In this document: positions 1 to 6,453 of the stretch, piece by piece
Layout: each line of letters starts with the position of its first letter
How positions within the stretch are numbered: position 1 is the first letter of the stretch
Assembly (NCBI GenBank): GCA_904420265.1
Contig: CAJFUU010000012.1
Coordinates: 1 to 8,143, forward strand
DNA length: 8,143 bases
From: an uncultured Clostridia bacterium
GTDB taxonomy: Bacteria > Bacillota > Clostridia > Christensenellales > Aristaeellaceae
Direction: 5' to 3'
Translations under genes and position numbers: made by a program
The notes under the pieces: generated by a model
Seen by the model: the letters and a program-made list of their open reading frames with translations, nothing else
Database searches by the model: none
Told to the model about the DNA's origin: nothing

Positions 1-960
1 AACGCCGAGTTCGGCTTCGGCATGAACCTGGCCGTCACCCAGCGCCGCAAGAAGCTGGCCGACACCGTCGCAAAGCTCATCGCCATCCCCTACTGCGATG
101 AGGAGATCCAGGCCGCGGGCAAGGAATGGCTCGAGGGCATGGACGACGCTGAGACCTCCAAGGCCGCTGGCGCGAAGCTGCTGGCAGCCTGCAGGAAGGC
201 CACCGATCCCGCCCGCGATCTGACCGGCACGCCTGGCGAGGCCGCCTGGCTGGCCAACGGCAAGGTCTGCCCCTGCGAGGCCTGCACGCTGGCGCGCGAG
301 GTCGTCGCCGACGCCGATATGCTGACCAAGAAGTCCATCTGGATCTTCGGCGGCGACGGCTGGGCCTACGACATCGGCTACGGCGGACTGGACCACGTGC
401 TGGCCCAGGGCGAGGACGTCAACGTGCTCGTGCTGGATACCGAGGTCTACTCCAACACCGGCGGACAGGCTTCCAAGTCCACGCCGACCGGCTCCGTGGC
501 CAAGTTCGCGGCCGCCGGCAAGCGCACCCGCAAGAAGGATCTGGGCCTGATGGCCATGTCCTACGGCTATGTGTACGTGGCGCAGGTCGCCATGGGCGCG
601 GACATGAACCAGCTGATCAAGGCCATGACCGAGGCCGAGGCCTACAAGGGTCCGTCCCTTATCATCGCCTACGCGCCGTGCATCAACCACGGCATCAAGA
701 TGAACCAGGCGCAGGCCGAGATCAAGAAGGCCGTCGCCGCCGGTTACTGGACCATGTACCGCTACAACCCGGATCTGGAGAACCCGCTCACCGTGGATTC
801 CAAGGATCCGACCGAGAGTTATCAGGACTTCATCAAGGGCGAGAACCGCTACGCCTCGCTGCTGCGGCAGTTCCCGGACGTCGCGCCCGCGCTCTTCGAG
901 GAATCCGAGGCCGAGGCCCACAAGCGCCTCGAGACCTACAAGCGCATGGCCGGCAAGTAA
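1..960 (+). CDS. nifJ: Pyruvate:ferredoxin (flavodoxin) oxidoreductase, C-terminal part
   Basis: Partial gene that enters the window in frame at base 1; the visible part is 319 codons plus TAA. The single-chain enzyme decarboxylates pyruvate to acetyl-CoA and passes electrons to ferredoxin or flavodoxin in the cytoplasm of anaerobes. The visible part holds the thiamine-diphosphate domain: GDGWAYDIGYGGLDHVL begins at residue 118 of the fragment and runs into VLVLDTEVYSNTGGQ, the usual GDG...N motif binding Mg and TPP. The segment YAPCINHG (Cys at residue 227) matches the C-terminal cysteine that ligates the proximal 4Fe-4S cluster in characterised enzymes; the other three ligands would lie upstream of the window. 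Codons end strongly in C or G, as expected for a highly expressed central enzyme. A strong terminator follows 40 bases after the stop. The identification is firm; only the 5' two-thirds is unseen. Confidence 0.95.
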   Translation, partial: NAEFGFGMNLAVTQRRKKLADTVAKLIAIPYCDEEIQAAGKEWLEGMDDAETSKAAGAKLLAACRKATDPARDLTGTPGEAAWLANGKVCPCEACTLAREVVADADMLTKKSIWIFGGDGWAYDIGYGGLDHVLAQGEDVNVLVLDTEVYSNTGGQASKSTPTGSVAKFAAAGKRTRKKDLGLMAMSYGYVYVAQVAMGADMNQLIKAMTEAEAYKGPSLIIAYAPCINHGIKMNQAQAEIKKAVAAGYWTMYRYNPDLENPLTVDSKDPTESYQDFIKGENRYASLLRQFPDVAPALFEESEAEAHKRLETYKRMAGK

Positions 961-1000
961 GCCAAAACATCGCGTTTTTGCGCCCGGCGCAGAAAAGCAG

Positions 1001-1032
1001 GCCGTCTCCCCGAAACGGGGAGGCGGCTTTTT
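1001..1032 (+). terminator. Intrinsic terminator of nifJ
   Basis: A 12-base-pair stem (GCCGTCTCCCCG with CGGGGAGGCGGC, one G-T wobble) closes a three-base AAA loop and is followed at once by TTTTT. It starts 40 bases after the oxidoreductase stop codon. Confidence 0.88.
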
Positions 1033-1440
1033 GCGGCGAGAAATGCGGGAGATGCGCATATACCGCCCGCGCGATGGAATACGCCGGGCTCGGATAGAGA
1101 GAAAGGTCGTTCCTTCAATATGCCGTTCCTGCTATGCCGTCCCCTTTGCGGATATGCTGATAGAAACTGCAGTTTGCGGTAGAAGATATTTCCTTGCAGG
1201 GCTTGGGCAGAAGCGGCTGTCGGTCGAATTTTTCCGTTGAATGTCACCCTGCGGATGGAAACCGTGCGCATGGCCAGGGCTGATTTTCCGCTGTTCCACG
1301 CGGCTGTGCGGCGGTGCGGACAAGCGGCGCGCACCTGCGCCCGTTCATCGTTTGCATAGCCCGTTTGAGCGGGGAACATCTGCATTGCGCCGTCGGAAAA
1401 TGAGCAGTTTCTCCAATTTTTTCATCATTTTTTAATCATT
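1033..1440. other. Intergenic region without a recognisable gene
   Basis: About 400 bases between the nifJ terminator and the glycosyltransferase promoter. The open frames on both strands read as low-complexity Arg/Ala/Pro/Cys-rich translations with no Shine-Dalgarno site and no family motif. Visible structure is limited to a perfect 12-base palindrome, AAACTGCAGTTT, at 1164-1175 and an AT-rich tract of T runs at 1408-1443 just upstream of the next promoter. The T-rich tract could act as an UP-like element, which is inference. Confidence 0.5.
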
Positions 1441-1465
1441 TCCACAGGCGTATGTGCAGGCTTTG

Positions 1466-1502
1466 TGCTATAATATACGGGCAACCACGGGACCGAGGGA
1501 GG
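1466..1502 (+). promoter_or_regulatory. Extended -10 promoter and RBS of the glycosyltransferase gene
   Basis: TGCTATAAT at 1466-1474 is an extended -10 element (TGn followed by a perfect TATAAT). No good -35 hexamer sits 16-18 bases upstream, which fits an extended -10 promoter behind a T-rich tract. The Shine-Dalgarno sequence GGGAGG at 1497-1502 is seven bases before the GTG start at 1510, and this decides the start. Confidence 0.65.
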
Positions 1503-1509
1503 AAAGAGC

Positions 1510-2772
1510 GTGAGCGATACGCTGCTGTTGATCCTGAACATACTGGGCACGCTCTATATTGTTTATTTTGTCGGCGTAATCGTGCTGGGCGCGTTCCGCA
1601 AATGGCGAGGGTTTGCCCCCGCCGCGCCCCAAAAGCGCATTGCGGCGGTAATTGCCGCGCGCAACGAAGCGGGTGTAATTGGCGAGGCCGTGCGCACGTT
1701 GCTTGCGCAGAATTATCCGCGCGAGTTGTTTGACGTATGGGTTATTCCCAACAATTGTACGGACGATACCGAAGACGTAGCGGCGGCGGCCGGAGCCCGC
1801 GTGCTGCGCTGTACCGAGCCGGTGCACTGCAAGGGCGACGTTTTGCGCTTTACCTTCAAACACCTGCTGAACATGGACTATGACGCCTTCTGCATCTTTG
1901 ACGCTGATAACCTGGTGGACCCTGGCTTCTTCCAAGCCGCCAACGACGCCCTGTGCGCGGGCGTACGCATCGGCCAGGGCTTCCGCGACAGCAAAAATTC
2001 CCGCGAGAGCTGGGTTGCGGGCGGCATGAGCGTATTTTACTGGTTTATGAGCCGCTTTTTCAATCGCGGGCGGGCGGCGCTGGGCATGTCGGCCATTCTC
2101 AACGGCACAGGCGTGCTGCTTTCGGCCGACCTCATCCGGGAAATGGGTTGGAACACGTGCACGCTGACCGAAGACTTGGAACTGACGGCGCAATGCGGCT
2201 TGCACAGCGAAAAAATTGCCTATCTGGAAAACGCCGTCACCTATGACGAACAGCCGGTGGGCTTCTGGGTATCTTTTGAGCAGCGGCGGCGCTGGTTCCG
2301 CGGCTCCATCCAATGCACTTGCCGCTACGGGCCGAAACTTCTCTGGCGGGCGATTCGCCGCCGCAGCCTGCAGGCGCTGGATTTGGCGGTGTTTTTCCTC
2401 GGCAACATTATGCAGTTTGTCTGCCTGGTGCCGGGCGCGGTTTCAGCGGTGAAGGCGGTGCGCTTTGTGGCGCAGCTGGGCGGGCCGGAGGTCGTGGCGC
2501 TACTGGCCGTGGCGGTCGCGCTAATCTATGTAGCAGTCATTTGCGCCGCCGCGGCGCTGGTATGCCGCTTCACAGGCAAACAGGCGCGCCAGGAAATGCC
2601 GGGCGTATTGGGCTTCTGGCTGATCGCCCTTACGTGGTTCCCGGCCAACCTCTCGGCGCTGATTGTGCCGCCGCGCTGGCGGGCAATTCCCCACACCAGC
2701 CGCGCCACGTTGGCCGATGTGACGCCAGGCCGGCGTGGCAAGGGGCGCGCGGCTTCCGAGGAAATCAATTGA
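1510..2772 (+). CDS. Family 2 glycosyltransferase, membrane-bound, processive-type
   Basis: A 420-residue inner-membrane glycosyltransferase that starts at GTG with GGGAGG seven bases upstream. Residues 4-28 form an N-terminal membrane helix. The cytoplasmic GT-A domain runs from about 44 to 270 with RNE at 51-53, DDT at 85-87, the metal/nucleotide-sugar motif DAD at 131-133, TED at 220-222 (catalytic base region) and QRRRW at 258-262. These are the D, DxD, TED and QxxRW signatures shared by cellulose synthase, hyaluronan synthase and PgaC-like enzymes. Three hydrophobic segments follow at about 288-312, 328-352 and 364-386, then a basic tail. It probably transfers sugar from a nucleotide donor to a surface polysaccharide or lipid; the sugar and the product cannot be read from the sequence. 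It stands alone between its own promoter and terminator, with no obvious polysaccharide genes beside it. A lipid glycosyltransferase is a possible alternative. Confidence 0.9.
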   Translation: MSDTLLLILNILGTLYIVYFVGVIVLGAFRKWRGFAPAAPQKRIAAVIAARNEAGVIGEAVRTLLAQNYPRELFDVWVIPNNCTDDTEDVAAAAGARVLRCTEPVHCKGDVLRFTFKHLLNMDYDAFCIFDADNLVDPGFFQAANDALCAGVRIGQGFRDSKNSRESWVAGGMSVFYWFMSRFFNRGRAALGMSAILNGTGVLLSADLIREMGWNTCTLTEDLELTAQCGLHSEKIAYLENAVTYDEQPVGFWVSFEQRRRWFRGSIQCTCRYGPKLLWRAIRRRSLQALDLAVFFLGNIMQFVCLVPGAVSAVKAVRFVAQLGGPEVVALLAVAVALIYVAVICAAAALVCRFTGKQARQEMPGVLGFWLIALTWFPANLSALIVPPRWRAIPHTSRATLADVTPGRRGKGRAASEEIN

Positions 2773-2778
2773 ACCATT

Positions 2779-2811
2779 GCACGGGTTGCGTTTGCAGCCC
2801 GTGCTGTTTTT
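2779..2811 (+). terminator. Intrinsic terminator of the glycosyltransferase gene
   Basis: An 11-base-pair stem (GCACGGGTTGC with GCAGCCCGTGC, one wobble) closes a GTTT loop and is followed by TGTTTTT. It begins six bases after the stop codon. Confidence 0.87.
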
Positions 2812-2852
2812 ATCTGGCGAGGGGGCAGAATTTTCTTTTATAAAAAAATCAG

Positions 2853-2881
2853 TTGATAGAGTCCTCTAAATTGAATATAAT
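2853..2881 (+). promoter_or_regulatory. Sigma-A-type promoter of the MarR/GNAT gene
   Basis: TTGATA at 2853-2858 and a perfect TATAAT at 2876-2881 are separated by exactly 17 bases, in a locally AT-rich stretch. The predicted transcript would start near 2888, about 30 bases before the TTG start codon. Confidence 0.82.
2857..2868. promoter_or_regulatory. Candidate operator inside the MarR/GNAT promoter
   Basis: TAGAG and CTCTA form a five-base-pair dyad around a two-base centre, lying between the -35 and -10 hexamers. GTTGA (2852-2856) and TCAAC (2892-2896) form a second, wider inverted pair that brackets the promoter. MarR-family regulators commonly bind short dyads overlapping their own promoters, so autoregulation is plausible. 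The arms are short and chance cannot be excluded. Confidence 0.35.
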
Positions 2882-2919
2882 ATGGACCAAGTCAACCAAT
2901 AGGCAAAGGATACATACAG

Positions 2920-3833
2920 TTGCGAGAAATGGACATGATTACGGAAATCCGGGGGTTTAATCGCTTTTACACCGGTATTTTGGGATTGCTTGACCAGCAC
3001 ATTTTAAATTCCGGATATTCTCTGACGGAGGCCCGGGTGCTTTTTGAAATCAGCAAAACGGAAGGCTGCACAGCCAATCAACTGTGCTCTATTTTGGATA
3101 TAGACCGCAGTTACATGAGCAGGATTATTCGCAAGTTTGAGAAAGAGGATTTGGTTGTGCGCAGCGCGGATGCCTGCGACGCCCGCAATCTGGAAATACG
3201 GCTGACGCCGAAGGAAAACGCGCTTTTCCACGAATTGAACGGCCGTTCCAACGAACAAATACACAATATCATCGCAAAACTCGGCGAATCGGATCGCGAC
3301 GCTCTGATTCACGCAATTCGCGCGGTGAAAAAATACTTTTCCCTGGCGACCAAGGACATTGTGATTCGCGATTTCCGGGAAGAAGATGTGGAGTACATCA
3401 TTGACCGGCAGCTTTCTCTATATGCGTCAGAGCGGCAGTTTACAACGGAAATCTGGAAAAAGTACCTTACGCAGGGCGTATTGGATCTTATAGGGAAATT
3501 TGACGCGGAGAAGGACCGCATATTGATCCTGGAATGCGATGGCAACGCGGCGGGCTGCATTGCCGTTCGCATGCGCAGGACGGCGCGGCGCAGCTGCGAT
3601 ACTTCTTTTTGGAGCCGGAAATGCGCGGTTTGGGCATGGGCAGCGCGCTGCTCAACCGAGCGCTGGATTTTTGCCGTCAGCAGGGCTATGCGCATGTGTT
3701 CCTCTGGACGGTGAGCGCGCAGGAATCGGCGCGGGCGCTCTACAAAAGGGCTGGATTGCAAATTACGCAGACGAGCGCAAACGATACCTGGGGAACGCCG
3801 GTACTGGAAGAAAAGTGGGAAATGGCGCTTTAG
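2920..3833 (+). pseudogene. MarR-type HTH regulator fused to a GNAT acetyltransferase, frameshifted
   Basis: Two-domain protein broken by one missing base. The first frame (TTG at 2920; AAAGGA at 2905-2910, nine bases upstream) gives a winged helix-turn-helix of the MarR family at residues 34-100: the recognition region reads DIDRSYMSRIIRKFEKEDLV and the wing carries DARNLEIRLTPKE. A GNAT domain begins near residue 147 (DIVIRDFREEDVEYI) and continues in frame to about 3570. From there the match jumps to the other frame (AQDGAAQLRYFFLEPEMRGL), which holds the acetyl-CoA loop RGLGMG and ends in VLEEKWEMAL at 3833. Restoring one base near 3570/3571, for example a C giving AVRHAQDG, yields one 304-residue protein. 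MarR-GNAT fusions of about this length are a known class, probably coupling ligand or acetyl-CoA sensing to repression. As written, the product has a wrong tail from about residue 218 and stops at 3714. ATG codons at 2929 and 2935 are alternative starts with poorer RBS spacing. A real mutation or a sequencing error would look the same. Confidence 0.82.
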
Positions 3834-3850
3834 GCGCAATCGGCATTGCA

Positions 3851-3875
3851 GGGCCGGGCTCTTCCCGGCCCTTTT
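3851..3875 (+). terminator. Intrinsic terminator of the MarR/GNAT gene
   Basis: A perfect eight-base-pair stem, GGGCCGGG with CCCGGCCC, closes a five-base loop and is followed by TTTT. A wider pair, TTGCAGGG and CCCTGCAA, encloses it. It lies 18 bases after the stop codon of the restored reading frame, which supports that frame as the original gene end. Confidence 0.82.
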
Positions 3876-4535
3876 GCCGCCCCTGCAAGGAAAGCTTTAC
3901 ATCCTGCGCATGAAAACATGTCGGAAATTGGCGAATCCATGCGAGCGATGGAAAACGGGTATTGCAGGCCACGCAAACGTCTCCTGCGGGCAGCCGGCCC
4001 ATTGGCAGTTCTCCATTGGCCGTAGCGCGTGTATGCCTCTCTCGCCTCCAATCGGTCGGATGGCGGGCGATATTTGATGCCCGAAAGGGCGCAGGTTGTG
4101 CGCATTGAAAATGTCTTCGCGTTCCACCGCGCGAAACGCCGCATCCTGTTTCGGCAGAAAGACAGAACACAGAAAATAGGCTATGCTTCGTGCATTCCCG
4201 CACAAATTGCTGGCGCAAGTGGAGGCGGAATAGCGCGGCAGGGGCAGACAGCGTTCGCCGTCCTGCGTCTGCACTGCGCCCGCGGCGATGATCTCGCCGC
4301 TTGTCCGGCCGGCGCGGAAGCAGACTGTGCCATGGTCAAACATCCCCCTCGCCAGCGTATGTTTCCATCATCGTGCGCCATTCTCCTTTTGCGATGCAAA
4401 ACGCCCGTGCTTGCCCATCGTCCCTGTTTGCGCTTTCACGCCTTTTCTTTGCGCACTATAGCGCCATCTCGCCCGCGGCACAGCCTTACGGCCTGGGGCT
4501 TTCATGCGCGGCAGGCCGGCGTCAAAACGCGGGGC
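3876..4535. other. Long stretch without a convincing gene
   Basis: About 660 bases. Open frames exist on both strands but overlap one another, lack domain motifs and mostly read as Arg/Pro/Cys-rich translation. The only protein-like stretch is on the minus strand from 4337 to about 4200 (DHGTVCFRAGRTSGEIIAAG, then AVQTQDGERCLPLPRYSAST). An upstream ATG at 4361 with GGAG some 12 bases before it is in a different frame. This could be a decayed gene start that I do not recognise. At 3994-4021 the stretch holds two CATTGGC direct repeats that can also form an imperfect GGCC...GGCC hairpin. Confidence 0.4.
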
Positions 4536-4564
4536 TTGACAATTGGCATTGGAGCGCATATAAT
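4536..4564 (+). promoter_or_regulatory. Consensus promoter of the AbrB/hydrolase operon
   Basis: TTGACA at 4536-4541 and TATAAT at 4559-4564 match the sigma-A/sigma-70 consensus at all 12 positions with a 17-base spacer. Such a strong promoter usually needs a repressor, and an operator-like dyad follows directly. Confidence 0.92.
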
Positions 4565-4565
4565 A

Positions 4566-4595
4566 CATATAAGTATGATAATTCATATTTATATG
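4566..4595. promoter_or_regulatory. Operator-like inverted repeat at the transcription start
   Basis: CATATAAGTATGA (4566-4578) and TCATATTTATATG (4583-4595) are inverted copies matching at 12 of 13 positions, around a TAAT centre. The dyad starts two bases after the -10 element, so it covers the expected start of transcription and the leader, and ends before the RBS. It is AT-rich in a GC-rich neighbourhood. A bound dimer or tetramer here would block the promoter. The AbrB-like product of the next gene is the obvious candidate binder (inference). It has no T run after it, so it is not a terminator. Confidence 0.75.
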
Positions 4596-4612
4596 CAAAA
4601 GGAGAGACAGCC

Positions 4613-4846
4613 ATGAAAATTCCCGAGGGGCATTATATTTTCGGCACGGTAAAAGTGGGCGAGCGCGGGCAAATCGTCATTCCCAAAGAGGCGCGGGATG
4701 TGTTTGACATTCAGGCGGGCGACACGCTGATCGTTCTCGGGGACGAAAAGTGGGGCATTGCCGTGACGAAGGCGGACGTCCTGCAAAAGCACGCGGCCGA
4801 TGTATTTGCAAGCATTGCGGGGGAAGAACGGCATGAAGATTTGTGA
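4613..4846 (+). CDS. AbrB/MazE/SpoVT-type DNA-binding protein
   Basis: A small 77-residue protein with a swapped-hairpin AbrB domain. Residues 10-50 read FGTVKVGERGQIVIPKEARD followed by VFDIQAGDTLIVLGDEKWGI, the standard pattern of this family (start motif, GQIVIPKE, GD.L.VL). A short helical acidic tail, ADVLQKHAADVFASIAGEE, follows and could mediate oligomerisation. The family forms dimers that bind DNA as transition-state regulators or antitoxins. The start is fixed by AAGGAG at 4599-4604, eight bases upstream of ATG. An in-frame upstream extension back to 4301 runs through the promoter and is not real. The gene overlaps the next one by 14 bases, so they are co-translated. It most likely represses its own operon through the dyad at 4566-4595. 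A MazE-like antitoxin is less likely because the partner is not a toxin family. Confidence 0.92.
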   Translation: MKIPEGHYIFGTVKVGERGQIVIPKEARDVFDIQAGDTLIVLGDEKWGIAVTKADVLQKHAADVFASIAGEERHEDL

Positions 4847-5438
4847 AACGACGCTCTCGTTTTTAGAAGAGGATTGCGTGCAGACCTTTGGCAAAGAAGC
4901 GGGGCGCGCCCTCGCAGCGCGGGCGGAAGAGGCGTATCAGGAACTTTTGCGCGGCGCGGACGACAGGGGCAGCGAAGCGATTCGCGATCATTTACAGCGC
5001 AAGCTTCTCCCACCAATGGCGTACTACATGGCCCTGCGCGCGCAAAATATGGAGGAAGGCGCGGCGCTGGAGTACGTGCGCCAGGAAACGCGCAAAGCCG
5101 CGCAAATCAAGCGCGCGCAAATGCAGGCGATCGCCCGCATGCCGTTCGCATACGCGATGTACCGGCTGGGCGTGAAAAAATACATGCGGAAAAATTTCCC
5201 GGCGGCGGGCTGGCAGACGGAGTGGGCGCGCTGCGATGGGCAGGAGATACACTTCAACCTGCGCAGCTGCCTTTACTGGGACGAATCCAAGGCCCACGGC
5301 TGTCCGGAACTGTGCCCCGTGTATTGCGAAAACGACGATATTTCTTTTTCAGGATTGTTGCCGAAAATACGCTTTGCGCGCACGGGAACGCTGGCGGGCG
5401 GCGCGGATTGTTGCGATTTCCATTTTATCAGAGCGTAA
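4833..5438 (+). CDS. L-2-amino-thiazoline-4-carboxylic acid hydrolase family protein
   Basis: A 201-residue cytoplasmic protein with no signal peptide or membrane helix. The N-terminal half (1-120) is helical and charged. The C-terminal half carries the family's cysteine-rich core: FNLRSCLYWDESKAHGCPEL (141-160), CPVYCENDD (161-169), then LPKIRFARTGTLAGGADCCD ending near residue 195. Cysteines 146, 157, 161, 165, 193 and 194 are the ones seen in this family. The founding enzyme opens the thiazoline ring of ATC on the way to L-cysteine in Pseudomonas. Most Firmicutes members are untested, so the substrate here is unknown. I chose ATG at 4833, with GGGGGAAG at 4819-4826 upstream, over an in-frame ATG at 4800 that would overlap the upstream gene by 47 bases. 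The 14-base overlap with the AbrB-like gene indicates one operon under the dyad-controlled promoter. Confidence 0.87.
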   Translation: MKICETTLSFLEEDCVQTFGKEAGRALAARAEEAYQELLRGADDRGSEAIRDHLQRKLLPPMAYYMALRAQNMEEGAALEYVRQETRKAAQIKRAQMQAIARMPFAYAMYRLGVKKYMRKNFPAAGWQTEWARCDGQEIHFNLRSCLYWDESKAHGCPELCPVYCENDDISFSGLLPKIRFARTGTLAGGADCCDFHFIRA

Positions 5439-5600
5439 ATGCGATTTTCTCAAGCGCAACGGCGGGCATTCCCGAAAAAAACGCCTGCGCTACAATCCTG
5501 GCAGCGAGCTGCATATTGGCGGGCCGCGCCGCTTATCCCACAGGAGCAGATGGCGCTGCGCAGGATGCGCGTCCGGCCTTGGGCTGCCGTTTTTTATGAG
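5439..5600. other. Spacer between hydrolase gene and repeat array
   Basis: An ATG directly abuts the hydrolase stop (TAAATG), opening a 97-codon frame that runs through the first repeat unit to TAG at 5732. It has no Shine-Dalgarno site and no recognisable domain; it could be a remnant of the gene whose tail was amplified in the array. A long hairpin can form at 5453-5491: AGCGCA and TGCGCT outside, GGCG and CGCC inside, with a two-base bulge. It is not followed by a T run. Confidence 0.35.
5574..5595 (+). terminator. Possible terminator of the AbrB/hydrolase operon
   Basis: CGGC (5574-5577) and GCCG (5586-5589) form a short stem around an eight-base loop, followed by six T residues (5590-5595). 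The stem is only four base pairs, so efficiency is doubtful, but it is the only T-run hairpin I see after the hydrolase gene. Confidence 0.35.
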
Positions 5601-6350
5601 AAGAAGCGATGCTCCGCGCGCCTGGAAAAAATCGTTTCGGACATGACGCGTATTGGAGGACGCACGCTCAATTTTGAGGAATTTGGAGACAAGATAAAAG
5701 CGTCTCACGCGCCCGGAAGCCTTGCGTCATAGCTTGAGGCGGCCGATGAGCGCAAGCAAAAAAGCATCCCGCGCGCCTGAAAAATCGTTTCGGACATGGA
5801 GCGCCTTAGACGGCGCATGCTCGATTTTGAGAAATTTGGGAGGAAAGATAAAAGTGCCCCGCGCGCCCGGGAGACTTGCGTCACTGCTTGAAGCGGCCGA
5901 TGAGCGCAAGCAGGAAAGCATCCCGCGCGCCTGAAAAAATTGTTTCGGACATGACGCGCATTGGAGGACGCATGCTCGATTTTGAGGAACTTGGGGGATA
6001 ATAAGTAAAAGCGCCTCGTGCGCCCGGGAGACTTGCGTCACTGCTTGAAGCGGCCGATGAGCGCAAGCAAAAGCGCCCCGTGGCCCGAAAATAAAATCGT
6101 TTTGGACATGACGCGCATTGGAGGACGCACACTCAATTTTGAGGAATTTGGAGACAAGATAAAAGCGCCTCACGCACCCGGAAGCCTTGCGTCATAGCTT
6201 GGGGCCGATGAGCGCAAGCAGGAAACCACCCCGTGGCCCGAAAATAAAACCGTTTCGGACATGACGCGCATTGGAGGACGCACGCTCGATTTTGAGAAGC
6301 CTGGAAGAAAAGGCAAAAGCGCCCCGCGTGCCCGGGAACCTTCCGTGCAG
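5601..6350 (+). repeat. Tandem array of about 155-base imperfect repeats
   Basis: Taking ATCGTTTCGG as the unit start, copies begin at 5631, 5784, 5939, 6096 and 6249, with lengths of 153, 155, 157 and 153 bases and a last copy cut off near 6350. A partial tail of a preceding copy lies at 5601-5630. Units 1 and 4 form one subtype (GACAAGATAAAAGCG, GCGTCATAGCTTG) and units 2 and 3 another (GAGACTTGCGTCACTGCTTG). The unit ends split differently: units 1-2 end in CCCGCGCGCCTGAAA, units 3-4 in CCCCGTGGCCCGAAAATAAA, so the array is a mosaic. In one plus frame the units read protein-like, IVSDMTRIGGRTLDFEEFGD, KIKAPHAPGSLAS, LLEAADERKQESIPRA, but with in-frame stops and frame changes. There are no unique spacers, so it is not CRISPR. 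The array lies between two convergent genes. Confidence 0.93.
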
Positions 6351-6369
6351 GCATATACAGGAGCGCGAC

Positions 6370-6410
6370 AAAATGGCGCTGGGCGGCGACAAATCCATTT
6401 AAGCGCCGTT
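6370..6410 (-). terminator. Possible terminator of tatD
   Basis: On the minus strand GGCGCT and AGCGCC (plus-strand positions 6402-6407 and 6375-6380) pair around a loop of about 21 bases, followed by ATTTTGT. It lies about 45 bases after the tatD stop. The loop is long and the T run short, so this is weak. A second weak candidate, CCCT with AGGG followed by ATTTT, lies nearer the stop at about 6417-6437. Confidence 0.3.
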
Positions 6411-6453
6411 GGCCTTAAAATCCCTTTCCAAGAGGGTTACTACGGGTTTGATG

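Noticed and set aside
678..1385. Frames overlapping the 3' end of nifJ and the intergenic region on both strands.
   Set aside because: Those inside nifJ are shadows of a firmly identified gene. The rest cross its terminator and have no start signals or motifs.
3763..4343. Three overlapping minus-strand frames of 104-151 codons.
   Set aside because: They overlap each other in different frames, cross the MarR/GNAT terminator or lack a usable RBS, and have no recognisable domain. At most they contain a decayed fragment, noted separately.
4301..4612. N-terminal extension of the AbrB-like protein.
   Set aside because: It runs through the -35, -10 and operator dyad. The AAGGAG site and the domain both place the start at 4613.
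5963..6003. A tiny frame in repeat unit 3: GGAGG, four bases, ATG, nine codons and a double stop.
   Set aside because: The ATG is ACG in units 1, 4 and 5 and the GGAGG is absent from unit 2, so the arrangement is not conserved in the array and is likely coincidental.
5601..6350. CRISPR array.
   Set aside because: The units are about 155 bases, contiguous and imperfect, without short identical repeats or unique spacers, and no cas genes are present.
5490..6398. Several minus-strand frames of 70-150 codons over the repeat array.
   Set aside because: They are mirror translations of the repeats in shifting frames, without RBS or domain motifs. The plus-strand frame is the more protein-like one.
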